DNA from: Jannaschia rubra
GTDB taxonomy: Bacteria > Pseudomonadota > Alphaproteobacteria > Rhodobacterales > Rhodobacteraceae
Direction of reading: 5' to 3'
Assembly: GCF_001403735.1 (NCBI RefSeq)
Contig: NZ_CXPG01000012.1
Span: forward strand, 1 to 64,000
Length of the DNA: 64,000 nucleotides
Shown here one piece after another: positions 9,398 to 18,541 of the stretch (positions are counted from its first letter, which is position 1; each line of letters opens with the position of its first letter). The notes under the pieces were generated by a model, which made no database searches, had not been told where the DNA came from, and saw only the letters and a program-made list of their open reading frames with translations. The position numbers and the translations under genes are program-made.

Positions 9398-10657
9398 ATG
9401 TCTCTGATGAAAAGCTGGGTCGCGGGCGCGAACGATCCGTCCGGCCCCTTTCCCCTGAACAACCTGCCATACGGTGTCTTCTCGCCCGCGGGCGGCGGCG
9501 AGGCACGGTGCGGTGTGGCCATCGGCGACATGATCCTCGATGCAGCGGCCGCCGAAGCGGGCGGATTGATCTCCGTGGACGGGGGTGCCGTCTGCGCCGA
9601 TGCCTGCTGGAACCCCCTGATGGAACGCGGCGCCGGTGCCTGGTCGGCGTTCCGGACGCGGTTGCAGGAGATGCTGGCAGAAGGGTCGTCGGACCGCGAC
9701 GCCGTGGAACGGCATTTGCACCCGTTGGAAGACGCCACCCTGCACATGCCTTTCCGCGTGGCCGAGTTCACCGACTTCTACGCCAGCCGCAACCACGCAA
9801 CCAACGTGGGCACGATCTTCCGCGGAGCCGAGAACGCGCTGCCGCCGAACTGGCTGCACATTCCCATCGGCTACAATGGGCGCGCCTCCTCGGTCGTGGT
9901 GTCGGGCACCGACGTGCGCCGCCCCTGGGGCCAGCTCAAGGGGCCCGACGACGACGCCCCCCGGTTCGAGCCCTGCAAGCGGTTCGATCTCGAGCTCGAG
10001 ATGGGGGCCGTCGTCGGCACCCCGTCGGACGGCCCCATCGATGTGGCGACCGCCGACGCGCATATCTTCGGCTATGTCCTGCTGAACGACTGGTCCGCGC
10101 GCGACATCCAGGCCTGGGAATACCAGCCGCTCGGACCGTTCCAGGCCAAGGCCACCGCCACGACGATCAGCCCCTGGATCGTGACGCGCGCGGCGCTCGA
10201 ACCCTTCCGCTGCGATACGCCGGAGCGCGAGAAGCCGCTACTCGACTACCTGCGGGAGCCGGGGCCGATGCTCTACGACATCGACCTGACCGTGACGCTG
10301 GCGCCCCAAGGCAAGGACGCCACCGTGATCGCACGCACGAACTACAACACGATGTATTATTCCGCCGCTCAGCAGTTGACCCATCATACCACGGCCGGAT
10401 CGCCCATGCGGACGGGCGACCTGCTGGGGTCGGGGACGATTTCCGGCCCGGAGAAGGACCAGCGCGGCGCGTTGCTCGAACTGACCTGGGGCGGCAAGGA
10501 GCCGATCACCCTCGACTCCGGCGAGACGCGCACCTTTCTCGAGGACGGGGACACGCTGACCCTTCTTGGGCAGGCGCGAGGCGACGGATTCACCATCGGG
10601 TTCGGCCGCTGCGCCGGCACGCTGCTGCCCGCGCTCGACGATCCCTTCAAACGCTGA
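9398..10657 (+). CDS. fahA: fumarylacetoacetase
   Basis: A 419-residue hydrolase splitting fumarylacetoacetate into fumarate and acetoacetate, the last specific step of homogentisate breakdown. The family's catalytic and metal residues are present at nearly the same numbers as in the mouse enzyme: Asp126 (TDFYASR), His133 (RNHATNVG), Glu199 and Glu201 (FDLELEMG), and Asp231 in LLNDWSARDIQAWEYQPLGPF. A purine-rich ribosome-binding site (GAGGAGG) precedes the ATG. The acetoacetate made here can be activated by the CoA-transferase at 16974-18321. Confidence 0.96.
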   Translation: MSLMKSWVAGANDPSGPFPLNNLPYGVFSPAGGGEARCGVAIGDMILDAAAAEAGGLISVDGGAVCADACWNPLMERGAGAWSAFRTRLQEMLAEGSSDRDAVERHLHPLEDATLHMPFRVAEFTDFYASRNHATNVGTIFRGAENALPPNWLHIPIGYNGRASSVVVSGTDVRRPWGQLKGPDDDAPRFEPCKRFDLELEMGAVVGTPSDGPIDVATADAHIFGYVLLNDWSARDIQAWEYQPLGPFQAKATATTISPWIVTRAALEPFRCDTPEREKPLLDYLREPGPMLYDIDLTVTLAPQGKDATVIARTNYNTMYYSAAQQLTHHTTAGSPMRTGDLLGSGTISGPEKDQRGALLELTWGGKEPITLDSGETRTFLEDGDTLTLLGQARGDGFTIGFGRCAGTLLPALDDPFKR

Positions 10658-10673
10658 CTGACCGGAGAACCCA

Positions 10674-11624
10674 ATGGCCAAGGCTTTCGCGTCGCAGGGC
10701 GACATGACCGAAAAGAAGATCACCTTCACCGAAGTCGGCGATGGCCTCTATGCCTTCACCGCCGAGGGGGACCCCAATTCGGGCGTCATCATCGGCGACG
10801 ACAGCGTGATGATCGTCGAGGCGCAGGCGACGCCGCGTCTCGCCAACAAGGTCATCGAATGCGTGCGCGGCGTCACGGACAAGCCGATCACCCATGTCGC
10901 GCTGACCCATTACCACGCGGTGCGCGTGCTGGGCGCGAGTGCCTTCGACGCGCAGCAGGTCATCATGTCCGAAACCGCGCGCGCGATGGTGGTCGAGCGC
11001 GGGCAGGAGGATTGGGACAGCGAATTCGCCCGCTTCCCCCGCCTGTTCCAGGGGCATGAGGACATCCCCGGTCTGACCTGGCCCACCACCACCTTCAGGA
11101 GCCGGATGAGTGTCTATCTGGGCAACCGCCGGGTCGACCTGATGCATCTGGGGCGCGCGCATACCGCGGGCGATATCGTCATCCACGTGCCGGACGAGAA
11201 CGTAATGTTCACTGGCGACATCGTCGAATACCATTCGGCCTGCTATTGCGGCGACGGGCATTTCGCCGACTGGCCCGGCACGCTGGACGCGATCCGCGCC
11301 TTCGATGTCGACGCCATCGCGCCGGGTCGCGGGGACGCGCTGGTCGGGCGCGACATGGTGAACCGGGCGCTGGAGAACACGGCTGATTTCGTCTCGTCGA
11401 CCTATCGTCCGGCGGCGAGGGTGGCCCTGGGCGGCGGATCGCTCAAGGAAGCATGGGACGCGGTGCGCGCCGAATGCGACCCGAAGTTCGCAGACTACGC
11501 GATCTATGAACATTGCCTGCCGTTCAACGTGGCCCGCGCCTATGACGAGGCGCGCGGCATCGACACCCCGCGCATCTGGACCGCCGAGCGCGACGCCGAA
11601 ATGTGGGAGAAGCTGCAGGGTTGA
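10674..11624 (+). CDS. MBL-fold hydrolase-like protein with altered metal motif
   Basis: A 316-residue protein with metallo-beta-lactamase fold features: GVIIGDDSVMIVEA, THYHAVRVLGA (residues 78-88), His163 in GRAHTAGDIVIH and Asp182 in FTGDIV. The canonical H-x-H-x-D-H is here H79-Y-H81-A-V-R, so the Asp and His that bind the second metal are missing; a single-metal or non-hydrolytic role is possible. It sits 16 bp after fahA and before an FAD hydroxylase. The ATG at 10674 has GGAGAA eight bases upstream; an internal ATG at 10704 is a weaker alternative. The substrate is unknown; a thioester or lactone made in the aromatic pathway would fit the context. Confidence 0.85.
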   Translation: MAKAFASQGDMTEKKITFTEVGDGLYAFTAEGDPNSGVIIGDDSVMIVEAQATPRLANKVIECVRGVTDKPITHVALTHYHAVRVLGASAFDAQQVIMSETARAMVVERGQEDWDSEFARFPRLFQGHEDIPGLTWPTTTFRSRMSVYLGNRRVDLMHLGRAHTAGDIVIHVPDENVMFTGDIVEYHSACYCGDGHFADWPGTLDAIRAFDVDAIAPGRGDALVGRDMVNRALENTADFVSSTYRPAARVALGGGSLKEAWDAVRAECDPKFADYAIYEHCLPFNVARAYDEARGIDTPRIWTAERDAEMWEKLQG

Positions 11625-11656
11625 GCGCCGGACCGGACGGCAGGGGAGGATGTGAC

Positions 11657-13279
11657 ATGGTCGACGCACGCTACGATATCGCCTTCAGGCTCTACCCTTA
11701 CGAAAGGGTGGGTGCACAGGACGCGGATGCGCCGGTGCGCCATCCGGTCGTGGTGGTCGGCGGCGGGCCGGTCGGCATGGCGCTGGCGCTCGACCTGGGG
11801 CGCAGGGGCACGCCGGTCCTGGTGCTCGACGACCACGACGGCGTGGGCCAGGGATCGCGCGCGATCTGCTTCGCGCGGCGCACGCTGGAGATTGCGGACC
11901 GGCTGGGATGCGGCGACGCGCTGGTCGAAAAGGGTGTGCAATGGGACGTGGGCCGCGTGTTCCATGGCGAGGACGAGGTCTTCACCTTCAACCTCAGCCC
12001 CGAGGGCGGGATGCGCCGCCCCGCCTTCATCAACCTCCAGCAGCCCCATTTCGAGAAGTACCTCGTCGAACAGGTCCGCGCCGCCCAGGCCGAGGGTGCT
12101 CCGATCGAGATCCGCGGTCGCAACCGGGTTTCGACCCTGACGCGAAAGGACGATCATGTCGCCCTGGGCGTCGAGACGCCCGATGGTCCCTATACCCTCG
12201 AAGCCGACTGGCTGGTCGCCTGCGACGGGGCGCGCTCGCCGGTGCGCGGGATGCTGGACCTCGATTTCGCAGGCCGCATGTTCGAGGACAACTTCCTCAT
12301 CGCCGATGTGCGGATGAAGGCGAAATTTCCCACCGAACGCTGGTTCTGGTTCGAGCCCACCTTCAAGGGCAGCGGCCAGTCCGCGCTTCTGCACAAGCAG
12401 CCCGACGACATCTGGCGCATCGACTTCCAGCTGGGTTGGAACATCGATCGCGACAAGGAGACGAAGCCCGAGAACGTCCGCGCCCGCGTCGATGCCATGC
12501 TGGGAGAAGGCGTCGACTACGAAGTGGTCTGGACCAGCATTTACACCTTCCATTGCCGCCGGATCGCCGATTTCCGCGCCGGCCGCGTCCTTTTCGCCGG
12601 CGACGCGGCGCATCAGGTGTCGCCCTTCGGCGCGCGTGGCGCCAACTCCGGAGTGCAGGACGCCGACAACCTGGCGTGGAAGCTGGATCTGGTGCTGCGC
12701 GGCCGCGCGCCCGAGACGCTGCTCGACAGCTACTCCGAGGAGCGGATCCACGGCGCCGACGAAAACATCATGAACTCGACCCGCGCAACCGACTTCCTGA
12801 CGCCCAAATCCGAAATCAGCCGCATCTTCCGCAACGCCGTGCTGACGTTGGCGCGGCGCCATCCCTTCGCGCGACCGCTCGTCAATTCCGGTCGCCTGTC
12901 GGTGCCTTGCGTCTACGACGGGCTGTCGCTCAACGGGCCGGATGCGCTCGACGGGCCCGCCGCCACGCGGGTCGGCGCCCCCTGTCCTGATGCGCCGCTG
13001 GGCGACGCGTTCCTGCTCGACCGGCTGGGCGGGGGCTTCACCATCCTGACCATCGGCACCAACGCGCCGGATGAGGTGGTCGAGGACGGCATCGCCGCCC
13101 GCCGTCTCGACCTGTCGCTGCATGACGACACGACGGGCTATCTCGCCGCACGGTACCTGGGGCGGGCACCTGCGGCGGTCTACCTGATCCGCCCGGATCA
13201 GCACGTGGCGGCTCGCTGGCCTGCCTTCGACGAACGCGCGATGCGCGCGGCCCTGCGCCGCGCCACGGGAAAGGAGTGA
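11657..13279 (+). CDS. FAD-dependent aromatic hydroxylase (MhpA-like)
   Basis: A 540-residue group A flavoprotein monooxygenase. It has the Rossmann GGGPVG at residues 35-40, the DG motif (CDGARSPVRG, 189-198), the second FAD motif (GRVLFAGDAAHQVSPFGARG, GD at 315-316) and a C-terminal thioredoxin-like extension. Relatives hydroxylate 3-(3-hydroxyphenyl)propionate, resorcinol or hydroxyphenylacetates with NAD(P)H and O2. Beside hmgA, the likely job is to form homogentisate or a related hydroquinone from a monohydroxylated aromatic acid; this is inference. The ATG at 11657 has GGGGAGG upstream; a frame open to 11603 would overlap the MBL gene and lacks support. Confidence 0.87.
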   Translation: MVDARYDIAFRLYPYERVGAQDADAPVRHPVVVVGGGPVGMALALDLGRRGTPVLVLDDHDGVGQGSRAICFARRTLEIADRLGCGDALVEKGVQWDVGRVFHGEDEVFTFNLSPEGGMRRPAFINLQQPHFEKYLVEQVRAAQAEGAPIEIRGRNRVSTLTRKDDHVALGVETPDGPYTLEADWLVACDGARSPVRGMLDLDFAGRMFEDNFLIADVRMKAKFPTERWFWFEPTFKGSGQSALLHKQPDDIWRIDFQLGWNIDRDKETKPENVRARVDAMLGEGVDYEVVWTSIYTFHCRRIADFRAGRVLFAGDAAHQVSPFGARGANSGVQDADNLAWKLDLVLRGRAPETLLDSYSEERIHGADENIMNSTRATDFLTPKSEISRIFRNAVLTLARRHPFARPLVNSGRLSVPCVYDGLSLNGPDALDGPAATRVGAPCPDAPLGDAFLLDRLGGGFTILTIGTNAPDEVVEDGIAARRLDLSLHDDTTGYLAARYLGRAPAAVYLIRPDQHVAARWPAFDERAMRAALRRATGKE

Positions 13280-13284
13280 GCGTC

Positions 13285-13485
13285 ATGGACCTGATCCTGA
13301 CCTCCAACATCGACGACGGCGACGGCTTCTACGATGAGCTGCTGACGGCCCATGCCGATCTGAGCAAGGACGAAAGCGACGCCTACAACGCGCGCCTCAT
13401 CCTGATCCTTTGCAACCACATCGGCGACCGGCAGGTGCTGCGTCAGGCGCTCGCCGCCGCCTCCGCGGAAGCCTCCGCCCCATGA
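13285..13485 (+). CDS. DUF2783 domain small protein
   Basis: A 66-residue protein (MDLILTSNIDDGDGFYDELLTAHADLSKDES..NARLILILCNHIGD) matching the DUF2783 pattern: a DGFYxxLxxAH start and a NARLxLxLxNHIGD core. Such proteins tend to accompany FAD hydroxylase genes in aromatic catabolism clusters, as here; the function is unknown. The ATG at 13285 is six bases past the hydroxylase stop, with AAGGAG upstream. Its stop overlaps the next gene's ATG (ATGA), so translation is probably coupled. Confidence 0.85.
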   Translation: MDLILTSNIDDGDGFYDELLTAHADLSKDESDAYNARLILILCNHIGDRQVLRQALAAASAEASAP

Positions 13486-14117
13486 CCGGGACGGTTCTCT
13501 ACGATTACTGGCGATCCTCGGCCAGCTACCGGGTGCGGATCGCGCTGAACCTCGCGGGCGTCGAATACCGCGCCGTGCCGGTCAACCTGGTGACGGGCCA
13601 ACACCGAGAACCCGACCATCTGGCGCGCAACCCGCAGGGCCTCGTGCCGGTGCTCGACATCGACGGACACCGGTTCACGCAGTCGCTCGCGATCCTGGAC
13701 TACCTGGAGGAGACCCGAAGGCCGGGTCTTCTGCCCACCGACCCGGTGCACCGCGCCCATGTCCGGGCGCTGGCCCATTCCGTCGCGGTGGATGTCCACC
13801 CGGTCTGCAACCTGTCCGTCGTGTCCCATGTGGTCGCGCTGACCGGCGGGGGGGACGATACGCGCCGCGACTGGATGCAGCATTTCATCGCCCCCGGCCT
13901 CGCCTCTTTCGAGAGGCTGGCGGCCGGGTTCGACGCGGGCCCCTTCTGCTGCGGCGAGACGCCGTCGCTGGCCGACGTCTGCCTGATGCCGCAGCTTTAC
14001 AACGCCGACCGGTGGGGGGTGGACACGACGCCTTATCCGCGCCTGCGCACCGCCGCCGAGATGTGCGCGCGGCACCCGGCCTTCGCCGCGGCCCATCCGG
14101 ACGCCGTGCGAACCTGA
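13482..14117 (+). CDS. maiA: maleylacetoacetate isomerase (zeta-class GST)
   Basis: A 211-residue glutathione-dependent enzyme converting maleylacetoacetate to fumarylacetoacetate, between HmgA and FahA in the pathway. The N-terminal thioredoxin domain carries the zeta-class motif SSASYRVRIAL (residues 10-20; usually SSCSWRVR, so the motif cysteine is Ala here) and NPQGLVPVL; the C-terminal helical domain begins near residue 90. The ATG at 13482 overlaps the DUF2783 stop by four bases (ATGA). The GC-rich hairpin at 14127-14143 follows. Confidence 0.93.
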   Translation: MTGTVLYDYWRSSASYRVRIALNLAGVEYRAVPVNLVTGQHREPDHLARNPQGLVPVLDIDGHRFTQSLAILDYLEETRRPGLLPTDPVHRAHVRALAHSVAVDVHPVCNLSVVSHVVALTGGGDDTRRDWMQHFIAPGLASFERLAAGFDAGPFCCGETPSLADVCLMPQLYNADRWGVDTTPYPRLRTAAEMCARHPAFAAAHPDAVRT

Positions 14118-14126
14118 CGACAACCA

Positions 14127-14143
14127 GGGGGGACATACCCCCC
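14127..14143 (+). other. hairpin between maiA and the TRAP binding-protein gene
   Basis: GGGGGG-ACATA-CCCCCC forms a short, strong hairpin nine bases after the maiA stop. There is no T-run. It may protect or punctuate mRNA upstream of the binding-protein gene, which normally needs more product than its permease. Confidence 0.45.
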
Positions 14144-14170
14144 GCAAGAACCACCAAGGGAGGAACCACC

Positions 14171-15190
14171 ATGAAAGACCTGACCGTTGCCACGCTCACC
14201 GCGACCCTGATCGCCGGAACCCTGGCCATGCCGGCGCTGGCCCAGACCGATCTGGTCCTGTCGAGCTGGCTGCCGCCGCGCCATCCGATCGTCGTCAACG
14301 CGATCAAGCCCTGGGCCGAGGAGGTGGAGGAGGTGACCGACGGCCGCGTCACCGTCCGCGTGCTGGGCAAGCCCCTGGGCAGCCCGCCGTCGCATTTCGA
14401 CATGGCCCGCGACGGGGTGGCCGACATCACCTACGGCCTCCACAGCTTCAGCCAGGACGACCGCTTCGACAAGTCGCAGGTCGGGCAGTTCTCGTTCATC
14501 GGCGACGATGCGATCGCAGCCTCCAGCGCGTTCTGGACCGTCTACACCGAGGATCTGGACGCGCGTGCGGACCACGAGGGGACGCACCTTCTCGGCCTGT
14601 TCGTCCATGGCCCCGGCCTGTTCCACAACAACAAGCTGCGGATCGAGACGCCCGCCGATTTCGCGGGGCTCAAGATCCGGGTGCCGGGCGGCTATGTCGC
14701 CGGGCTGATGGAGGATCTGGGCGCGACCCCGCTGTTCATGTCCTCGACCGAGGTCTACGAGAAGCTGTCGCGGGGCGTCATCGACGGCGTCACATTCACC
14801 TACGAGGCGCTGACCGCCTTCAACCTGACCGATGACGTCGCCTATTCCATGACCGTGCCCGGCGGGCTCTACAACACCACCTGGTTTCTCGTCGTGAACG
14901 AGGCCAAGTGGGACGGGATCGCCGAGGAGGATCGGGAAGCCATCGAGGCCATCTCGGGTGCGGCGTTCGCCGAACGGGTAGGACAGGCCTGGAACGACGC
15001 CGACACGGCCGCCGTCGAGGAGATCGAGGCCGCCGGGATCACCCTCCACTCCGCCTCCGACGCCGTGCTGGAAGCGGTGCGCGCCGCCGCCGAAGCGCGG
15101 GAGGCCGCCTGGGCCGGCTCTTTGGGCGATGACTACGACGGGGAAGCCGCGCTCGCACGGCTGCGCGAACTGTCGGGCGTCGCGGAATGA
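14171..15190 (+). CDS. dctP: TRAP transporter substrate-binding protein (DctP type)
   Basis: A 339-residue periplasmic binding protein. A Sec signal peptide covers residues 1-25 (cleavage after ALA-Q), followed by LVLSSWLPPRHPIVVNAIKPWAEEVEEVTDGRVTV, a typical DctP opening. The TRAP P1 core GLKIRVPGGYVAGLMEDLGATPLFMSSTEVYEKLSRGVIDG includes the carboxylate-binding arginine of the family. The ligand is not predictable from sequence alone; its place in the homogentisate cluster suggests an aromatic or short organic acid. The stop overlaps the next start (ATGA). Confidence 0.92.
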   Translation: MKDLTVATLTATLIAGTLAMPALAQTDLVLSSWLPPRHPIVVNAIKPWAEEVEEVTDGRVTVRVLGKPLGSPPSHFDMARDGVADITYGLHSFSQDDRFDKSQVGQFSFIGDDAIAASSAFWTVYTEDLDARADHEGTHLLGLFVHGPGLFHNNKLRIETPADFAGLKIRVPGGYVAGLMEDLGATPLFMSSTEVYEKLSRGVIDGVTFTYEALTAFNLTDDVAYSMTVPGGLYNTTWFLVVNEAKWDGIAEEDREAIEAISGAAFAERVGQAWNDADTAAVEEIEAAGITLHSASDAVLEAVRAAAEAREAAWAGSLGDDYDGEAALARLRELSGVAE

Positions 15191-15639
15191 TGGGTGCCAT
15201 GCTGACGCGTATCCTGGAAATCCTGTCCATCGCCCTGCTGATGGGTCTGATGATGGTGACCGGGCTTGACGTGGTCGGCCGGTACTTTCTGAACGCGCCC
15301 CTGCCGGGCGCGTTCGAGCTGACCGAACTGATGCTCGCCGCGCTCGTGTTCGCGGCCCTGCCCCTCGTCGGGCGGGCCGGGGGTCATGTGGACGTCGACA
15401 TCGTGACCGAGCATCTGCCCGCCCGACCGCGGCGGGCCATCGCCTTGGCCGTGGCGGCGCTCTGTGCGCTGGTCCTGTTGATCTTCGCCTGGCGGCTGGG
15501 CCTTCTGGGCGCGCAGCAGATGGCGGACGGGATGCGGTCCGAGTCGCTTCGCGTGCCCTTCGGCCCGCTGGCCTGGTTCGGCGCCGCGGCCTGCATCCTG
15601 GCCGCGGTGTTCGGCCTGATGCGCGGGGTGTCGAAGTGA
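15187..15639 (+). CDS. dctQ: TRAP transporter small permease (DctQ)
   Basis: A 150-residue inner-membrane protein with four hydrophobic segments, containing VTGLDVVGRYFLNAPLPGAFELTELMLAALVF, the DctQ signature. It assembles with the DctM subunit encoded next. It overlaps both neighbours by four bases (ATGA), which indicates coupled translation of the PQM set. Confidence 0.92.
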   Translation: MMGAMLTRILEILSIALLMGLMMVTGLDVVGRYFLNAPLPGAFELTELMLAALVFAALPLVGRAGGHVDVDIVTEHLPARPRRAIALAVAALCALVLLIFAWRLGLLGAQQMADGMRSESLRVPFGPLAWFGAAACILAAVFGLMRGVSK

Positions 15640-16943
15640 CCGAAGCCACCATCGGAATCGTCATCCTTCTGGGGCTGATCTTCCTCAGGATGCCCATCGC
15701 CTTCGCCATGTCCCTCGTGGGCGGCGTGGGGTTCGCGCTGATGCGGGACTGGAATGCGGCGGGGGCCATGGTCGGCAACGCCGTGTTCGAAACCGGCCTC
15801 AGCTATTCGCTCTCGGTCGTGCCGCTGTTCATCTTCATGGGCAACGTCCTGGCCAACTCCGGCATCGCCCACGGTCTGTTCGCCGGCGCAGACCGCCTGT
15901 TCGGCAGGATGAAGGGGGGACTCGCGCTCGCCACCGTGCTCAGCTGCGGCGGGTTTTCCGCCGTCTCGGGCTCATCGCTCGCGACCGCCGCGACCATGAG
16001 CCGGGTCGCCATGCCACCGATGCGGAAGTTCGGCTATTCCGACAGCCTGGCCGCCGGCTCCATCGCGGCGGGCGGCACGCTGGGCATCCTGATCCCGCCG
16101 TCGGTCATCATGATCATCTACGGCCTGCTCACCGAAAGCGACATCGGCAAGCTCTTCATCGCGGGCCTCCTGCCCGGCCTCCTGGGGATCGTGCTCTACA
16201 TGGCCGCGGTCATTGTGGCCGTCCGCGTGCGCCCCGACCTGGCGCCCCCCGTGACCGAACCCTCCGCGATGACCGCACGAGACCGGATCGGCGCCTTCGG
16301 CACGCTGACGCTGTTCGTCTTCGTGATGGGCGGCATCTACGGCGGCTTCTTCACCCCGATCGAGGCGGCGGGCATGGGCGCGATCTTCTCGCTGGGGCTC
16401 GCCCTCCTGATCCGGGGTCTCGACTGGCCGGGCTTCGTCGATGCCTGCCGCCAGACGATCCATTCCTCGGGGATGATCTTCGCCATCATCATCGGCGCCG
16501 AGATCTTCTCGGCCTTCGTCAACTTCGCCGGATTGCCCGACGGATTGGTCGACATGGTCTACGACTACGATCTCTCGGCCTGGGGCGTCATCCTGATCAT
16601 GGTGGCGATCTATCTGGTCATGGGCTGCGTGTTCGAAAGCCTGTCGATGATCCTGCTGACTGTGCCTGTCTTCTATCCGGTCGTCGTCCAGCTCGAATTC
16701 ACCGGGCTGCTGGCCGACCCGGAGCTGGTGCTGATCTGGTTCGCCGTGATCGTCGTCGTCGTGACCGAGATCAGCCTGATCACCCCGCCCGTGGGCATGA
16801 ACGTCTTCGTCCTGCGCTCGGTCCTCGACGACGTGTCGCTGGGCACCATCTTCCGGGGCGTCTTCCCCTTCTGGATCGCCGACATCCTGCGGCTGGCGCT
16901 GCTGCTGGCCCTGCCGGTCGTGTCGCTGGCCCTGCTTCTCTGA
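15636..16943 (+). CDS. dctM: TRAP transporter large permease (DctM)
   Basis: A 435-residue polytopic membrane protein, the ion-coupled translocation subunit. It shows FLRMPIAFAMSLVG at the N-terminus, then SGSSLATAATMSRVAMPPMRKFGY and LGILIPPSVIMIIYG, which are conserved in DctM, and ITPPVGMNVFVL near the end. The start is a GTG at 15636 inside the dctQ stop region. This is a second, unfused TRAP system in the same catabolic island as the TAXI system. Confidence 0.92.
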   Translation: MTEATIGIVILLGLIFLRMPIAFAMSLVGGVGFALMRDWNAAGAMVGNAVFETGLSYSLSVVPLFIFMGNVLANSGIAHGLFAGADRLFGRMKGGLALATVLSCGGFSAVSGSSLATAATMSRVAMPPMRKFGYSDSLAAGSIAAGGTLGILIPPSVIMIIYGLLTESDIGKLFIAGLLPGLLGIVLYMAAVIVAVRVRPDLAPPVTEPSAMTARDRIGAFGTLTLFVFVMGGIYGGFFTPIEAAGMGAIFSLGLALLIRGLDWPGFVDACRQTIHSSGMIFAIIIGAEIFSAFVNFAGLPDGLVDMVYDYDLSAWGVILIMVAIYLVMGCVFESLSMILLTVPVFYPVVVQLEFTGLLADPELVLIWFAVIVVVVTEISLITPPVGMNVFVLRSVLDDVSLGTIFRGVFPFWIADILRLALLLALPVVSLALLL

Positions 16944-16973
16944 GGTCCGCGAAACCCCATCAAGGAGACCGAC

Positions 16974-17684
16974 ATGACCCCCCAGACCGCCCCACCGGAT
17001 GCGCCCGCCGTCCCACATCCGTTGACGCCAGCCGAAGCGGCCGCGCTGGTGCCCGACGGCGCCCGCGTGATGATCGGCGCCTTCATGGGCGTCGGTACGC
17101 CGGGGCGGATCGTCGATGCGCTGATCGAACGCGGCGCCCGCGACCTGACGGTCATCGCCAACGATACCGCGCGCCCCGAAGTGGGCATCGGTCGGCTGAT
17201 CGCCGCGGGCTGCGTGCGACGGGCGATCGTGGCGCACATCGGCACCAACCCCGAAACCCAACGCCGGATGATCGCGGGCACCATCGACGTCGAACTCGTC
17301 CCGCAGGGCACGCTGGCCGAACGGATCCGCGCGGCGGGGGCGGGCCTCGGCGGGGTTCTGACACCCACCGGCCTCGGCACGGTGGTCGAGGAAGGCAAGC
17401 GCCGGATCGAGGTGGAGGGGCAGGACTATCTTCTGGAATTGCCGCTCCGCGCCGATGTGGCGCTGATCGCGGCACGCAGCGCCGACCACATGGGCAATCT
17501 CGTCTATTCCCTGACGGCGCGCAATTTCAACCCGGTGATGGCCATGGCCGCCGCTCTCGTCATCGCCGAACCCAACGAGATCGTGCCGGTGGGCGTGCTG
17601 CCCCCCGACGCCATCCACACACCGGGCGTTCTGGTGGATCATCTCGTCCGCCGGGGGGAAAGGATCGATCATGGACACGCGTGA
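16974..17684 (+). CDS. 3-oxoacid CoA-transferase subunit A
   Basis: A 236-residue alpha subunit of a type I CoA-transferase. The N-terminal glycine-rich GAFMGVGTPGRIVDALIERG binds CoA in the family, and the central region contains HIGTNPETQRRM. With subunit B it would move CoA from succinyl-CoA or acetyl-CoA to acetoacetate. FahA releases acetoacetate, so the pair closes the pathway to acetoacetyl-CoA. AAGGAG precedes the ATG. AtoD/ScoA-type is the likely class; the exact acceptor is not proven by sequence. Confidence 0.9.
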   Translation: MTPQTAPPDAPAVPHPLTPAEAAALVPDGARVMIGAFMGVGTPGRIVDALIERGARDLTVIANDTARPEVGIGRLIAAGCVRRAIVAHIGTNPETQRRMIAGTIDVELVPQGTLAERIRAAGAGLGGVLTPTGLGTVVEEGKRRIEVEGQDYLLELPLRADVALIAARSADHMGNLVYSLTARNFNPVMAMAAALVIAEPNEIVPVGVLPPDAIHTPGVLVDHLVRRGERIDHGHA

Positions 17685-18321
17685 ACGCATCGCCAGACGG
17701 GTCGCGCTGGAATTGCGCGACAACTCCCTCGTCAACCTCGGCATCGGTCTGCCGACGCTCGTGGCGCGCTACGTCCCCGCCGGGATGCGGATCAACTTCC
17801 AGTCCGAGAACGGCATCATCGGCTTCGGCGCCCGCCCCCCCGAGGGGATGGAGGATGTCCACCTGACGGATGCGGGCGGCGCCTTCGTCTCGGCCCAGCC
17901 GGGCGCGGTGTCCTTCGATTCCGTCATGTCCTTCGCGCTGATCCGCGGAGGGCACATCGACCTGACCGTTCTGGGCGGCCTCCAGGTCGACCGGCACGGA
18001 CGGCTCGCGAACTGGATCATCCCCGGCAAGCTGGTTCCGGGCATGGGCGGTGCCATGGACCTCGTGACCGGGGCGCGCCGGGTGATCGTGGCCATGAACC
18101 ACACCCAGAAGGGAACGCCCAAGATCGTCGAGACGCTGACCCTGCCGCCGACGGCGGACCGCGCTGTCACGATGATCGTCACCGAGCTCGGCGTGATGGA
18201 ACCTTCGCCCGAAGGGCTCGTCCTGACCGAAGTCACCGAGGGCGTCGAGGTGGAGGCCGTCGTCGCGGCAACCGACGCCCCCCTCATCATCAGCCCCGAC
18301 CTGCGCCTCATGGCCAGCTGA
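17671..18321 (+). CDS. 3-oxoacid CoA-transferase subunit B
   Basis: A 216-residue beta subunit carrying the catalytic glutamate (Glu46) in the conserved SENGIIGFG motif, preceded by NLGIGLPTLVARY. It overlaps subunit A by 14 bases, as usual for coupled CoA-transferase subunits. It ends the plus-strand aromatic series; the next gene starts 220 bp later after a non-coding gap with no evident hairpin terminator. Confidence 0.9.
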   Translation: MDTRERIARRVALELRDNSLVNLGIGLPTLVARYVPAGMRINFQSENGIIGFGARPPEGMEDVHLTDAGGAFVSAQPGAVSFDSVMSFALIRGGHIDLTVLGGLQVDRHGRLANWIIPGKLVPGMGGAMDLVTGARRVIVAMNHTQKGTPKIVETLTLPPTADRAVTMIVTELGVMEPSPEGLVLTEVTEGVEVEAVVAATDAPLIISPDLRLMAS

Positions 18322-18541
18322 CGCGCGACGGAAGACCGGCCCGCGTCCCATCCGACGCGCGCCGCCTCAACCCGCGTGGCCTCCGCCTGGACGTCTTGCT
18401 GGACACGAGCGCCGGGGGCTCAAAGCCGCCTCTCCCTGCTGGCCTCCCGCAAAACTTTCGCGTTGACCGCTGCAACCCATGGCCCTCCGGTCCCGTTGGT
18501 ATAGTGTTCCTGACGACGTGACGTGACCGGAGCCGAACTGC

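Noticed and set aside
18340-18460. tRNA-like T-arm (GGCTTTGAGCC on the minus strand)
   Set aside because: The loop lacks the TTCRA consensus and no acceptor or anticodon arm can be folded around it.
18480-18515. TTGACC and TATAGT as a promoter for the DnaJ-like gene
   Set aside because: The two boxes are about 31 bp apart, too far for a sigma-70 pair; no proper -35 matches the TATAGT.
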